A DNA stretch of 30,767 bases from an uncultured Oscillibacter sp. (GTDB lineage Bacteria > Bacillota > Clostridia > Oscillospirales > Oscillospiraceae): NCBI GenBank assembly GCA_910587875.1, contig CAJUOD010000024.1, positions 1 to 30,767 on the forward strand, given 5' to 3'. The position numbers and the translations under genes are program-made. The number at the start of each line of letters is the position of its first letter. Within the stretch, counting starts at the first letter, position 1. The notes beneath the pieces are model-generated. The model had not been told where the DNA came from. It searched no databases and saw only the letters and a program-made list of their open reading frames with translations. This document shows, in pieces, positions 6,908 to 13,835 of this stretch.

Positions 6908-8167
6908 ATGGGAATGACCATGACGCAGAAAATCCTGGCGAAGCACGCCGGGCTGGATTCCGTCCGGGCCGGGCAGCTCATCCAGGCAAAGCTGGACCTG
7001 GTGCTGGGCAACGACATCACCACCCCGGTGGCGGTCAACGAGTTCGAGGCCGCGGGCTTCGACAAAGTGTTTGACAAAAGCAAAATTGCCCTGGTGATGG
7101 ACCACTTCGCCCCCAACAAGGACATCAAGGCTGCGGCCCAGTGCAAGCAGTGCCGCGCTTTCGCCCGGCGGTTTGACATCGACAACTACTTCGACGTGGG
7201 GGAGATGGGCATTGAGCACGCCCTGCTGCCGGAAAAGGGCCTGGTTGCCCCCGGCGAGGCCGTCATCGGCGCGGACTCCCACACCTGCACCTACGGGGCC
7301 CTGGGGGCCTTCTCCACCGGCGTGGGCTCCACGGACATGGGCGCCGCCATGGCGGCGGGGGAGACCTGGTTCAAGGTGCCCTCCGCCATCAAGGTAAACC
7401 TGACGGGAAAGCTCCGGCCCTTCGTCTCCGGCAAGGACGTGATCCTGACCCTCATCGGCATGATCGGCGTGGACGGGGCCCGGTACCAGTCCCTGGAGTT
7501 TGCCGGGCCCGGCGTTGGGGAGCTCTCCATCTACGACCGGCTGACCATCTCCAACATGGCCATTGAGGCCGGAGCGAAAAACGGCATCTTCCCCGTGGAC
7601 GAGATTACGAAGGCCTACGTTTCGGAACGGGTCAGCCGCCCCTGGACCGCCTATGAGGCGGACCCGGATGCGGAGTATGAGCGGACCGTGGACATCGACC
7701 TCTCCCAGGTGGACTGCACCGTGGCTTATCCCCACCTCCCCGAGAACGCCCACAGCGTCCGGGAGGGGAAGGACATCCGGATTGACCAGATTGTCATCGG
7801 CTCCTGCACCAACGGACAGCTTCCCGACCTGGAGGCCGCCGCCGCCATCCTGAAGGGCCGGCACCTGGCCCGGGACGTCCGGGGCATCATCATCCCCGCC
7901 ACCATGAATGTCTACCGCCAGTGCATGAAGCAGGGCCTTACCGATATTTTCCTGGATGCGGGCTGCATCGTCTCCACGCCCACCTGCGGGCCCTGCCTGG
8001 GCGGCTACATGGGCATCCTGGCGGCGGGAGAGCGCTGCGTCTCCACCACGAACCGGAATTTCGTGGGCCGCATGGGCCACGTGGACAGCGAGGTCTATCT
8101 GGCCTCTCCCGCCGTGGCCGCCGCGTCGGGCATCGCGGGCCACATCTGCCATCCTGAGGAGGTTTAA
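6908..8167 (+). CDS. leuC: 3-isopropylmalate dehydratase large subunit
   Basis: LeuC, with LeuD, isomerises 2- to 3-isopropylmalate using a 4Fe-4S cluster. The 419-residue form is the shorter type related to archaeal LeuC/homoaconitase rather than the ~470-residue enterobacterial form. Cluster cysteines are present: Cys300 in IGSCTNGQ, and Cys360 and Cys363 in TPTCGPCLGG. The substrate/cluster region GADSHTCTYGALGAFSTGVGSTD is intact. The start at 6908 is preceded by AAGGAG (6891-6896). The ribosome site of leuD lies inside the last codons of this gene, so the two subunits are likely made in step. Confidence 0.97.
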   Translation: MGMTMTQKILAKHAGLDSVRAGQLIQAKLDLVLGNDITTPVAVNEFEAAGFDKVFDKSKIALVMDHFAPNKDIKAAAQCKQCRAFARRFDIDNYFDVGEMGIEHALLPEKGLVAPGEAVIGADSHTCTYGALGAFSTGVGSTDMGAAMAAGETWFKVPSAIKVNLTGKLRPFVSGKDVILTLIGMIGVDGARYQSLEFAGPGVGELSIYDRLTISNMAIEAGAKNGIFPVDEITKAYVSERVSRPWTAYEADPDAEYERTVDIDLSQVDCTVAYPHLPENAHSVREGKDIRIDQIVIGSCTNGQLPDLEAAAAILKGRHLARDVRGIIIPATMNVYRQCMKQGLTDIFLDAGCIVSTPTCGPCLGGYMGILAAGERCVSTTNRNFVGRMGHVDSEVYLASPAVAAASGIAGHICHPEEV

Positions 8168-8169
8168 AT

Positions 8170-8667
8170 ATGAATGTACAGGGAACCGTCCATAAATACG
8201 GGGATCACGTGGACACGGACGTCATCATCCCCGCCCGCTACCTGAATACCCCGGACCACAAGGAGCTGGCAGCCCACTGCATGGAGGACATCGACAAGGA
8301 GTTCATCCACAAAGTAAAGCCCGGCGACGTCATGGTGGCAGGGGTCAACTTCGGCTGCGGCTCCTCCCGGGAGCACGCCCCCATCGCCATCAAGGCCAGC
8401 GGGGTCAGCTGCGTCATCGCGGCTACCTTCGCCCGGATTTTCTACCGGAACGCCATCAACATCGGCCTGGCCATCCTGGAGTGCCCCGCGGCAAGCACGG
8501 GCATCTCAGACGGGGACCAGGTGTCCGTGGACTTTGACACGGGCGTCATCACCAACGAGACCAAACACGAGACTTATCAGGCGGAGCCCTTCCCGCCGTT
8601 CATCAAGGACATGATCGAAAAGGGCGGACTCATGGCCTCCCTGAAGGCCGGAAAGGCGGGCGTATGA
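8170..8667 (+). CDS. leuD: 3-isopropylmalate dehydratase small subunit
   Basis: This is the swivelling small subunit that completes the LeuC active site. The 165-residue length matches the short LeuD type that partners the 419-residue LeuC. Hallmarks: GDHVDTDVIIPARYL near the N-terminus, VNFGCGSSREHAPIAIKASG around residues 60-80, and IFYRNAINIGL. It starts 2 bases after the leuC stop, with AGGAGG inside the end of leuC. Its stop codon overlaps the leuB start (ATGA), which implies translational coupling. Confidence 0.97.
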   Translation: MNVQGTVHKYGDHVDTDVIIPARYLNTPDHKELAAHCMEDIDKEFIHKVKPGDVMVAGVNFGCGSSREHAPIAIKASGVSCVIAATFARIFYRNAINIGLAILECPAASTGISDGDQVSVDFDTGVITNETKHETYQAEPFPPFIKDMIEKGGLMASLKAGKAGV

Positions 8668-9734
8668 ATAAGACTATCGCCGTCATCCGGGGCGATGGCA
8701 TCGGCCCCGAAATCGTAAGCGAGGCCATGGGCGTGCTGGACGCCGTGGCGGAAAAGTTCGGACATTCCTTCACCTACCGGGAGGCCCCCATGGGGGGCTG
8801 CGCCATCGACGAATTCGGCGTGCCCCTGCCGGACGAGAGCCTTGCAACCTGCCTGGCTGCCGACAGCGTGCTGCTGGGGGCCGTGGGCGGCCCCAAGTGG
8901 GACAGCCAGCCCGCCGCCAACCGCCCCGAGCGGGGCTTGCTGAAGCTCCGCAGCTCCATGGGTCTGTACACCAACGTCCGGCCCGCCCGGATGTTTGCCG
9001 ACCTCTCCGCCGCCTGCCCCCTCCGGGCGGACATCGCGGCGAAGGGCATTGACTTCGTGGTGGTCCGGGAGCTTATCGGCGGCATGTACTTCGGCGAGCA
9101 CACCACCTCCCAGGTGGACGGGGAGCTGAAGGCCACGGACGTGTGCTCCTACGCCGAGCACGAGGTCCGCCGGGTGGCGAAAGTGGCCTTCGACATGGCC
9201 CGGAAGCGCCGGAAGCGGGTGACCTCCGTCGACAAGGCCAACGTGCTGGACACCTCCCGCCTGTGGCGGAAGACCGTGGAAGAGGTGGCGAAGGAGTACC
9301 CGGACGTGGAGCTCCTCCACATGTACGTGGACAACGCCTCCATGCAGATTGTCCGGGACCCCAGCCAGTTTGACGTGATTGTGACGGAGAACCTCTTCGG
9401 AGATATCCTCTCCGACGAGGCCAGCCAGATCACCGGGTCCATCGGCATGATTCCCTCCTCCAGCATGGGAGAGGGGACAAGGGGCCTCTACGAGCCCATT
9501 CACGGCTCCGCCCCGGACATCGCCGGGCAGGACAAGGCCAACCCCATCGGCACCATCCTGGCGGCGGCCATGATGCTGCGCTACAGCTTCGACATGGCGG
9601 CGGAGGCCGACGCGGTGGAAGCCGCCGTGGACCAGACCCTGAAGGCGGGCTTCCGCTGCGGGGACATTATGAACGAGGGCGGGAAGCTCCTGGGCTGCAA
9701 GGCCATGGGGGCGGAGATCCGGGCCCGTATTTGA
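8664..9734 (+). CDS. leuB: 3-isopropylmalate dehydrogenase
   Basis: LeuB oxidatively decarboxylates 3-isopropylmalate with NAD+, giving 2-oxoisocaproate. The 356-residue product shows the family landmarks: IAVIRGDGIGPEIVSEA at the N-terminus, LLGAVGGPKWD, the substrate-binding VVVRELIGGMYFGEH, and the signature NLFGDILSDEASQITGSIGMIPS with the NAD-loop GLYEPIHGSAPDIAG. Length is normal. It is the last gene of leuACDB and is followed 13 bases later by a strong terminator. No ilv genes are in the operon, so the valine/isoleucine steps must be encoded elsewhere. Confidence 0.98.
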   Translation: MNKTIAVIRGDGIGPEIVSEAMGVLDAVAEKFGHSFTYREAPMGGCAIDEFGVPLPDESLATCLAADSVLLGAVGGPKWDSQPAANRPERGLLKLRSSMGLYTNVRPARMFADLSAACPLRADIAAKGIDFVVVRELIGGMYFGEHTTSQVDGELKATDVCSYAEHEVRRVAKVAFDMARKRRKRVTSVDKANVLDTSRLWRKTVEEVAKEYPDVELLHMYVDNASMQIVRDPSQFDVIVTENLFGDILSDEASQITGSIGMIPSSSMGEGTRGLYEPIHGSAPDIAGQDKANPIGTILAAAMMLRYSFDMAAEADAVEAAVDQTLKAGFRCGDIMNEGGKLLGCKAMGAEIRARI

Positions 9735-9747
9735 ACATGAAAAATTG

Positions 9748-9776
9748 AAGGGGGAGGCTGTTCAGCCTCCCCCTTT
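9748..9776 (+). terminator. Terminator of the leucine operon
   Basis: A perfect 13-bp stem (AAGGGGGAGGCTG at 9748-9760 and its complement at 9763-9775) with a 2-base formal loop and a short T run. It lies 13 bases after leuB and just ahead of the convergent DUF3795 gene, so it may act in both directions. Confidence 0.88.
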
Positions 9777-9784
9777 CGAGTCGT

Positions 9785-10117
9785 TTATTCTTTCAAATTT
9801 GCCAGAGCCTCGGGGTTGTTCGAGATAATCTCGCCAACAGTCGGACAGCTTTCCAGGTCCGGGCAGTCCCCGCAGGTCGCCGCACCCTTTTTTAGGGCGC
9901 ACCGGCGAATCTCGCACATTTGGTCGCAAAATACCGTCTTCATTCCCTCGACGCGGCAGCCCTGGCAGTTGATATGCTCCGGCAGGATGGGAGCGTCATT
10001 TAACTCGGCCCACAGCTTGGCGGTTTTCTCCCGCAGCGCCTGGTCGTCATGGAGGGTCGCAAGGTACGCGTCGCATTTCTCACAGTCCAGCCCGCAGTAT
10101 CCAATCATGTCTCTCAT
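9785..10117 (-). CDS. DUF3795 family cysteine-rich protein
   Basis: This 110-residue protein resembles DUF3795 proteins, which begin with a YCGLDCxxCDAY motif; here it reads IGYCGLDCEKCDAYLAT. There are eleven cysteines (8, 12, 15, 51, 54, 64, 68, 73, 82, 85, 91), mostly in CxxC-like pairs, which suggests a zinc- or iron-sulfur-binding fold. That binding is inference; the family function is unknown. The start is supported by AGGAGGT on the - strand, 8 bases upstream (10126-10132), rather than by the internal Met4. It is a lone - strand gene between the leucine and threonine operons and probably shares the leu terminator hairpin. Confidence 0.85.
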   Translation of the reverse strand: MRDMIGYCGLDCEKCDAYLATLHDDQALREKTAKLWAELNDAPILPEHINCQGCRVEGMKTVFCDQMCEIRRCALKKGAATCGDCPDLESCPTVGEIISNNPEALANLKE

Positions 10118-10208
10118 GGCTATGTACCTCCTGAAAATTTCGCTGCCATGTTGGAGTATACCATAGGCTCTGGGTTAATGCAACCCGCGAAACCGCTGGG
10201 TTTCCCCT

Positions 10209-10237
10209 TTGACAAAGGCCGACCTATTTGCTATGAT
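10209..10237 (+). promoter_or_regulatory. Sigma-A promoter for thrC
   Basis: TTGACA (10209-10214), a 17-base spacer and TATGAT (10232-10237), about 30 bases before the thrC ATG. The short untranslated leader leaves no room for a riboswitch or T-box, so threonine control is not visible here. Confidence 0.9.
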
Positions 10238-10267
10238 GGGACCATCAACTAGGAGAGGAGCGGGACC

Positions 10268-11515
10268 ATGCGAAATGTGAAATACGGAAAGTGCGTCCGC
10301 TGCGGCAAAACCTACGAGGCCACGCCGGACCTGACCACCTGCGAGTGCGGGGGCATCCTGGATATCACCTATGACTACGACTACATCAAATCCCGTCTGA
10401 CCAAGGAGGCCCTGGCAAGCCGGGCGGAGCGGTCCATGTGGCGCTACCGGGAGCTGCTGCCCATTGAGGAGACGACGGCCCCCACGCCCCTCCGGGTGGG
10501 CTGGTCCCCCCTTTACGAGGAGCCCCGTCTGGCAGAGGCCCTGGGCCTGGGCCGCCTCTACGTGAAGGACGACGGGCAGAATCCCACGGCCTCCCTCAAA
10601 GACCGGGCCAGCGCCATGGCGGTGGCCAAGGCCCGGGAGGCCGGGGCCAAGGTGATTGCCTGCTCCTCCACAGGCAATGCCGCCTCGTCTCTGGCGGGCA
10701 ATGCGGCGGCGGCGGGGCTGGAGACCTTTATCTTCGTCCCCTCCCGGGCCCCTAAAGGGAAGGTGGCCCAGCTCATGACCTTCGGAGCCACGGTGATCTC
10801 CGTCCAAGGGAGCTATGAGGAGACCTTTGAGCTTTCCAAACAGGCCATCGACAAATGGGGCTGGTACAACCGCAACGCCGCCATCAACCCCTACCTCTCC
10901 GAGGGCAAGAAGACCGTGGCCTTGGAGATCATGGAGCAGCTGAACTGGGAGGTCCCGGACTACATCGCCATCTCCGTGGGGGACGGCTGCACCATCGCCG
11001 GGCTCTGGAAGGGCCTCAAGGACCTCCACGCCATCGGCTTCATCGACCAGCTACCCCGGCTCATCTCCGCCCAGGCGGCGGGCTGCTGCCCGCTGAACCG
11101 GGCTATTGAGACGGATACGCCCTGGGAGCCCATGGAGGAGAACACTCTGGCGGACTCCATCGCCGTGGGCGTGCCCCGGAATGCCGACAAGGCCCTCATG
11201 GCCATTCGGGAGTCCCACGGCCTGACGGTGAATGTGACGGACCAGGAGATCATGGCCGCCCAGCAGCTGCTGGGCCGGACCTGCGGCGTCTTCGGCGAGC
11301 CCGCCGGGGTCACCGGCACGGCGGGGGTCAGGAAGCTCTGCGAGGCCGGAGTCATCGGAAAACAGGACACGGTGGTCTCCGTGGTGACGGGGAACGGCCT
11401 GAAGGACGTAGCAAACGCCATCGCCGCCTGTGGGGAGCCCATCACCATCCCCTCCGACATGGACCGGCTGCTGGCGGCCTTCGCGGAAAAGGGCGTCCGG
11501 GCGGAGGGAGTATGA
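10268..11515 (+). CDS. thrC: Threonine synthase
   Basis: This PLP enzyme converts O-phosphohomoserine to threonine. The 415-residue product begins with a zinc-ribbon-like segment (Cys9, Cys12, Cys25, Cys27), as seen in the bacterial/archaeal short ThrC group. The PLP lysine is Lys111 in NPTASLKDRASA, and the phosphate-binding loop is SSTGNAASSLAGNAAAAG. The C-terminal part has SVVTGNGLKD, typical of ThrC. The ribosome site GGAGAGGAG precedes the ATG. The stop overlaps the start of the GNAT gene (ATGA). hom and thrB are not adjacent. Confidence 0.95.
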   Translation: MRNVKYGKCVRCGKTYEATPDLTTCECGGILDITYDYDYIKSRLTKEALASRAERSMWRYRELLPIEETTAPTPLRVGWSPLYEEPRLAEALGLGRLYVKDDGQNPTASLKDRASAMAVAKAREAGAKVIACSSTGNAASSLAGNAAAAGLETFIFVPSRAPKGKVAQLMTFGATVISVQGSYEETFELSKQAIDKWGWYNRNAAINPYLSEGKKTVALEIMEQLNWEVPDYIAISVGDGCTIAGLWKGLKDLHAIGFIDQLPRLISAQAAGCCPLNRAIETDTPWEPMEENTLADSIAVGVPRNADKALMAIRESHGLTVNVTDQEIMAAQQLLGRTCGVFGEPAGVTGTAGVRKLCEAGVIGKQDTVVSVVTGNGLKDVANAIAACGEPITIPSDMDRLLAAFAEKGVRAEGV

Positions 11516-11985
11516 CCCTCCGGCCATACCGCCCCTCCGACCTGGGGGAGATCCTGGAGCTGTTTTATGACACGGTGCATACGGTAAACGCCAGGGACTA
11601 CACGCCGGAGCAGCTGGACGCCTGGGCGGACGGCGCGCCGGACCTTGAGGAGTGGGGCCGGACGCTTTCGGAGCACACCGCCTTTGTGGCGGTGGAGGAC
11701 GGGAAAATCCTGGGCTTCGGGGACATCGACGCCTCGGGCTATCTGGATCGTCTGTATGTCCACAAGGATTTTCAGCGCCGGGGAATCGCCTCCGCCCTGT
11801 GCGAGGCCCTGGAGGGGGCGGTGGAGGCGGAGCGCATCGTGACCCACGCCTCCGTTACCGCCCGGCCGTTTTTCGAGAAACGGGGCTACCGGGTCATCCG
11901 GGAGCGGCGGGTGGTCCGGCATGGAGTGCCCATGACGAATTACCGGATGGAGAAGCGGCCCCCTGCACAAAACGCCTGTTACTGA
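11512..11985 (+). CDS. GNAT family N-acetyltransferase
   Basis: A 157-residue single-domain acetyltransferase of the GNAT superfamily; the acceptor is unknown. It shows the N-terminal strand LRPYRPSDLGEILELFYDTVH, the central strand FVAVEDGKILGFGDID, and the acetyl-CoA loop motif A (LYVHKDFQRRGIASALCEALE). The C-terminal FFEKRGYRVIRERRV is typical. It resembles the YafP-like subgroup. Its start overlaps the thrC stop by 4 bases, so it is translated with thrC, but this need not mean a shared pathway. An inverted repeat (ACGCCGTT 11993-12000 with AACGGCGT 12015-12022) follows and overlaps the next promoter. Confidence 0.88.
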   Translation: MTLRPYRPSDLGEILELFYDTVHTVNARDYTPEQLDAWADGAPDLEEWGRTLSEHTAFVAVEDGKILGFGDIDASGYLDRLYVHKDFQRRGIASALCEALEGAVEAERIVTHASVTARPFFEKRGYRVIRERRVVRHGVPMTNYRMEKRPPAQNACY

Positions 11986-11998
11986 GCAGAAAACGCCG

Positions 11999-12027
11999 TT
12001 GCCTCCCGAGGGGAAACGGCGTATGAT
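11999..12027 (+). promoter_or_regulatory. Probable sigma-A promoter for alr
   Basis: TTGCCT (11999-12004), a 17-base spacer and TATGAT (12022-12027). An inverted repeat (ACGCCGTT at 11993-12000, AACGGCGT at 12015-12022) brackets the -35 box and the spacer, so it might act as an operator or, in a read-through transcript, as a weak terminator stem; no T tract follows. Confidence 0.65.
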
Positions 12028-12066
12028 ATCCTGTGAAACCGTATCCCGGAATTGGAGGGGATTCCC

Positions 12067-13242
12067 ATGAACACAGCCTTTGACGCCCACTGCTGGGCGG
12101 AGATCGATCTGGACGCCCTGGCCCATAACTTCCGCCTGATTCAGGAGAAGGCGACCCCGGCGGCGGTCTGCGCCGTGGTGAAGGCCGACGCCTACGGCCA
12201 CGGGGACCGGATGGTCGCCCGCACCCTGGCTGAGGCCGGGGCGGCCTGGTTTGCCGTGTCCTCCCTGGCTGAGGCCCGGCACCTGCGCCGCAGCGGCGTC
12301 GAACAGCCCATTTTGATCCTGGGCATGACCCGCCCGGAGTGCGCCGGGACCTTGGCGGCGGAGCGCATCACCCAGGCGGTCTACAGCCCGGAGTACGCCC
12401 GGGCCCTGTCCCAGGCGGCGGAGGCCGCCGGGGTGAGGGTGGAGGGCCACCTGAAAATCGACACCGGCATGGGCCGCATCGGCTTCGGGGCCTGCCGGGA
12501 CTTCGAGGGGGCGGTGTCCGGCCTCCTGGAGTGCCGGAGCCTGCCGGGCCTTGCCGTCACCGGCGCGTTCCAGCACTTCTCCGTGGCGGACTCCCTGACG
12601 GAGGAGGACCGCCGCTACACCGAAGGGCAGTATGCCCTGTTCCGCCGGGTGGTGGATCGCCTGGAGGCGGCGGGACCCCTGGAGATTGTCCACTGTTCCA
12701 ACTCGGCGGGCCTCACGGCCCACCCGGAGTGGAGCTGTGACATGGTCCGGGCCGGGGTCATCCTCTACGGGCAGGACCCCAGCGCCGAGGTGGCCTTCCC
12801 CGGCCTGAAGCCCGTCATGGCCCTGAAAACTGTGGTCAGTCAAGTGAAGGACCTGGCCCCCGGGGACTGCGTGGGCTACGGCCGGGCCTACACCGCGGAC
12901 CGCGCCCTGCGGGCGGCCACCGTCTGCTGCGGCTACGCCGACGGCTATTTCAGGAGCCTGTCCAACCTGGGCATCGCCTCCCTCCACGGCAGGCCCGCCC
13001 CGGTCCTGGGCCGGGTGAGCATGGACCAGATCGTCCTGGACGCCTCCGCCGTTCCCGAGGTCTCCGCCGGAGACGAGGCCACGCTCCTGGGCCCCGCCCC
13101 CGCCGACGGCTTCGCCCAGGCGGCGGAGAAGGCCGGGACCATCTCCTATGAGCTCCTCTGCGCCGTGGCCCGCCGGGTGCCCCGGGTCTACCTCCGGGGC
13201 GGCGAGGCCGTGGAGGTCCTGGACTACCTGGACAAGGAGTAA
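12067..13242 (+). CDS. alr: Alanine racemase
   Basis: Alr interconverts L- and D-alanine with PLP and supplies D-Ala for peptidoglycan. The 391-residue protein has the PLP lysine Lys39 in AVVKADAYGHG and the second catalytic base, Tyr271, in CVGYGRAYTADR. The barrel segment LKIDTGMGRIGF and the C-terminal MDQIVLD are also present. The ATG at 12067 is preferred over an in-frame TTG at 12052, because GGAGGGG (12054-12060) sits 6 bases before it. It follows a plausible promoter and is followed at once by the promoter of the next unit, so it appears to be monocistronic. Confidence 0.97.
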   Translation: MNTAFDAHCWAEIDLDALAHNFRLIQEKATPAAVCAVVKADAYGHGDRMVARTLAEAGAAWFAVSSLAEARHLRRSGVEQPILILGMTRPECAGTLAAERITQAVYSPEYARALSQAAEAAGVRVEGHLKIDTGMGRIGFGACRDFEGAVSGLLECRSLPGLAVTGAFQHFSVADSLTEEDRRYTEGQYALFRRVVDRLEAAGPLEIVHCSNSAGLTAHPEWSCDMVRAGVILYGQDPSAEVAFPGLKPVMALKTVVSQVKDLAPGDCVGYGRAYTADRALRAATVCCGYADGYFRSLSNLGIASLHGRPAPVLGRVSMDQIVLDASAVPEVSAGDEATLLGPAPADGFAQAAEKAGTISYELLCAVARRVPRVYLRGGEAVEVLDYLDKE

Positions 13243-13252
13243 AGAACTGGCC

Positions 13253-13281
13253 TTGACGGCCAGGTATTTCCATGCTATCAT
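13253..13281 (+). promoter_or_regulatory. Sigma-A promoter for the leader/TM1266/ABC unit
   Basis: TTGACG (13253-13258), a 17-base spacer and TATCAT (13276-13281), starting 11 bases after the alr stop. The predicted transcript would start near 13288 and run about 200 bases before the first coding sequence, which leaves a long structured leader. Confidence 0.85.
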
Positions 13282-13287
13282 CAGTTC

Positions 13288-13465
13288 CAGCCCGTCCCCG
13301 GGAAGTGCTTTCTGACCGGAGGACTTGGATGTCATATCTGTCGATCTGGCGGCGAGGTGCTTTCCGAGCCGTAAGAGGAGAGAGCGGGACGCGGAAGTTC
13401 TCCGGGTCCGGTCATGCTGTGCGTTCACGGCCCCTCTGCCAGACGGCGGAGGGGCTTTGCTTTTT
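13288..13465 (+). ncRNA. Candidate cis-regulatory RNA with two related hairpins and a terminator; class not assigned
   Basis: The leader between the promoter and the TM1266-like gene is about 200 nt long. Two hairpins share a cap: CCGG-[GAAGTGCTTTCTGA]-CCGG (13298-13319, extended by GTCC 13294-13297 and GGAC 13321-13324) and CGGC-[GAGGTGCTTTCCGA]-GCCG (13350-13371). The caps differ only at positions 3 and 12, which pair in an inner 2-bp stem (A-U in one, G-C in the other), and each cap carries GA facing GA. A third hairpin (GGAGA 13377-13381, TCTCC 13399-13403) and a terminator follow. CGTCCC (13293-13298) can also pair with GGGACG (13386-13391), an alternative to the first stem. This is a riboswitch-like layout. 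GAGCCG and GGGACGC vaguely recall the Moco RNA, but I cannot confirm that. Confidence 0.75.
13430..13465 (+). terminator. Intrinsic terminator at the end of the leader
   Basis: GCCCCTCTGCC (13430-13440), loop AGAC, GGCGGAGGGGC (13445-13455), with one G-U pair, then TTTGCTTTTT. It lies 20 bases before the TM1266-like start codon and ahead of its AAGGAGGGA ribosome site, the position expected for attenuation control. Confidence 0.9.
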
Positions 13466-13485
13466 GGAAAAGGAGGGAAGTCTAT

Positions 13486-13737
13486 ATGGAGACCCGCGTC
13501 GCCGTCGTGGCGGTCATCGTCCGGGAGGCGGATTCCGTGGCGGCGCTGAACGCCCTGCTGCACCAGTATGAGAGCGCCGTTATTGGGAGAATGGGCGTTC
13601 CCTGCCGGGAGCGGGGGATCCGGCTCATCAGCGTGGCCCTGGACGCCCCGGCGGACGTGATTTCCGCCCTGTCCGGGAAGATCGGCCGCCTGCCCGGCGT
13701 GACGGCCAAGACCGTCTACGCGCCTCCTTTTTCTTGA
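13486..13737 (+). CDS. TM1266-family ACT-like regulator (iron-only hydrogenase system regulator family)
   Basis: This 83-residue protein matches the TM1266 family, small ACT-fold proteins akin to the NikR C-terminal domain and annotated as putative regulators of the iron-only hydrogenase system. Support: the pattern VAVVAVIVREADSVAALNALLHQYESAVIGRMGVP, then IRLISVALDAPADVISALSGKIGRLPGVTAKTV, collinear with the family from end to end. There is no DNA-binding domain. The ATG at 13486 follows AAGGAGGGA. The last four codons (PPFS) and the stop are encoded by the 5' arm and loop of a perfect palindrome, so the natural C-terminus may have been replaced. No hydrogenase maturation genes (hydEFG) are nearby; an ABC importer is. 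Confidence 0.85.
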   Translation: METRVAVVAVIVREADSVAALNALLHQYESAVIGRMGVPCRERGIRLISVALDAPADVISALSGKIGRLPGVTAKTVYAPPFS

Positions 13738-13749
13738 AAGAAAAAGGAG
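13724..13749. repeat. Perfect palindrome, 12-bp arms, spanning a stop codon
   Basis: CTCCTTTTTCTT (13724-13735), GA, AAGAAAAAGGAG (13738-13749). The TGA stop of the TM1266-like gene (13735-13737) lies at its centre. The sequence that follows (to about 13820) includes a second short repeat, GCCTG/CAGGC (13777-13795). It resembles the palindrome at 1438-1464 in design. It looks like a repeated extragenic palindrome rather than a designed terminator, as the T run is in the 5' arm; on the - strand it would read the same way. Confidence 0.7.
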
Positions 13750-13835
13750 CAAAAAGAACTTTGGCGCGCTCTGATTGCCTGGCATTCGTTCAGGCCGAAG
13801 CGACGGCAACGAAGAAACGCTAGGAGGAAACGATT

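Noticed and set aside
13288..13465. Calling the leader a TPP riboswitch because a TauA/NMT1-like importer follows
   Set aside because: The characteristic TPP core (CTGAGA and the ACCTGATCTGG-like segment) is not present.
10960..13809. A 949-codon open frame on the - strand
   Set aside because: It runs antisense across thrC, the GNAT gene, alr and the leader; long antisense frames arise from GC-rich third positions, and its product has no domain-like pattern.
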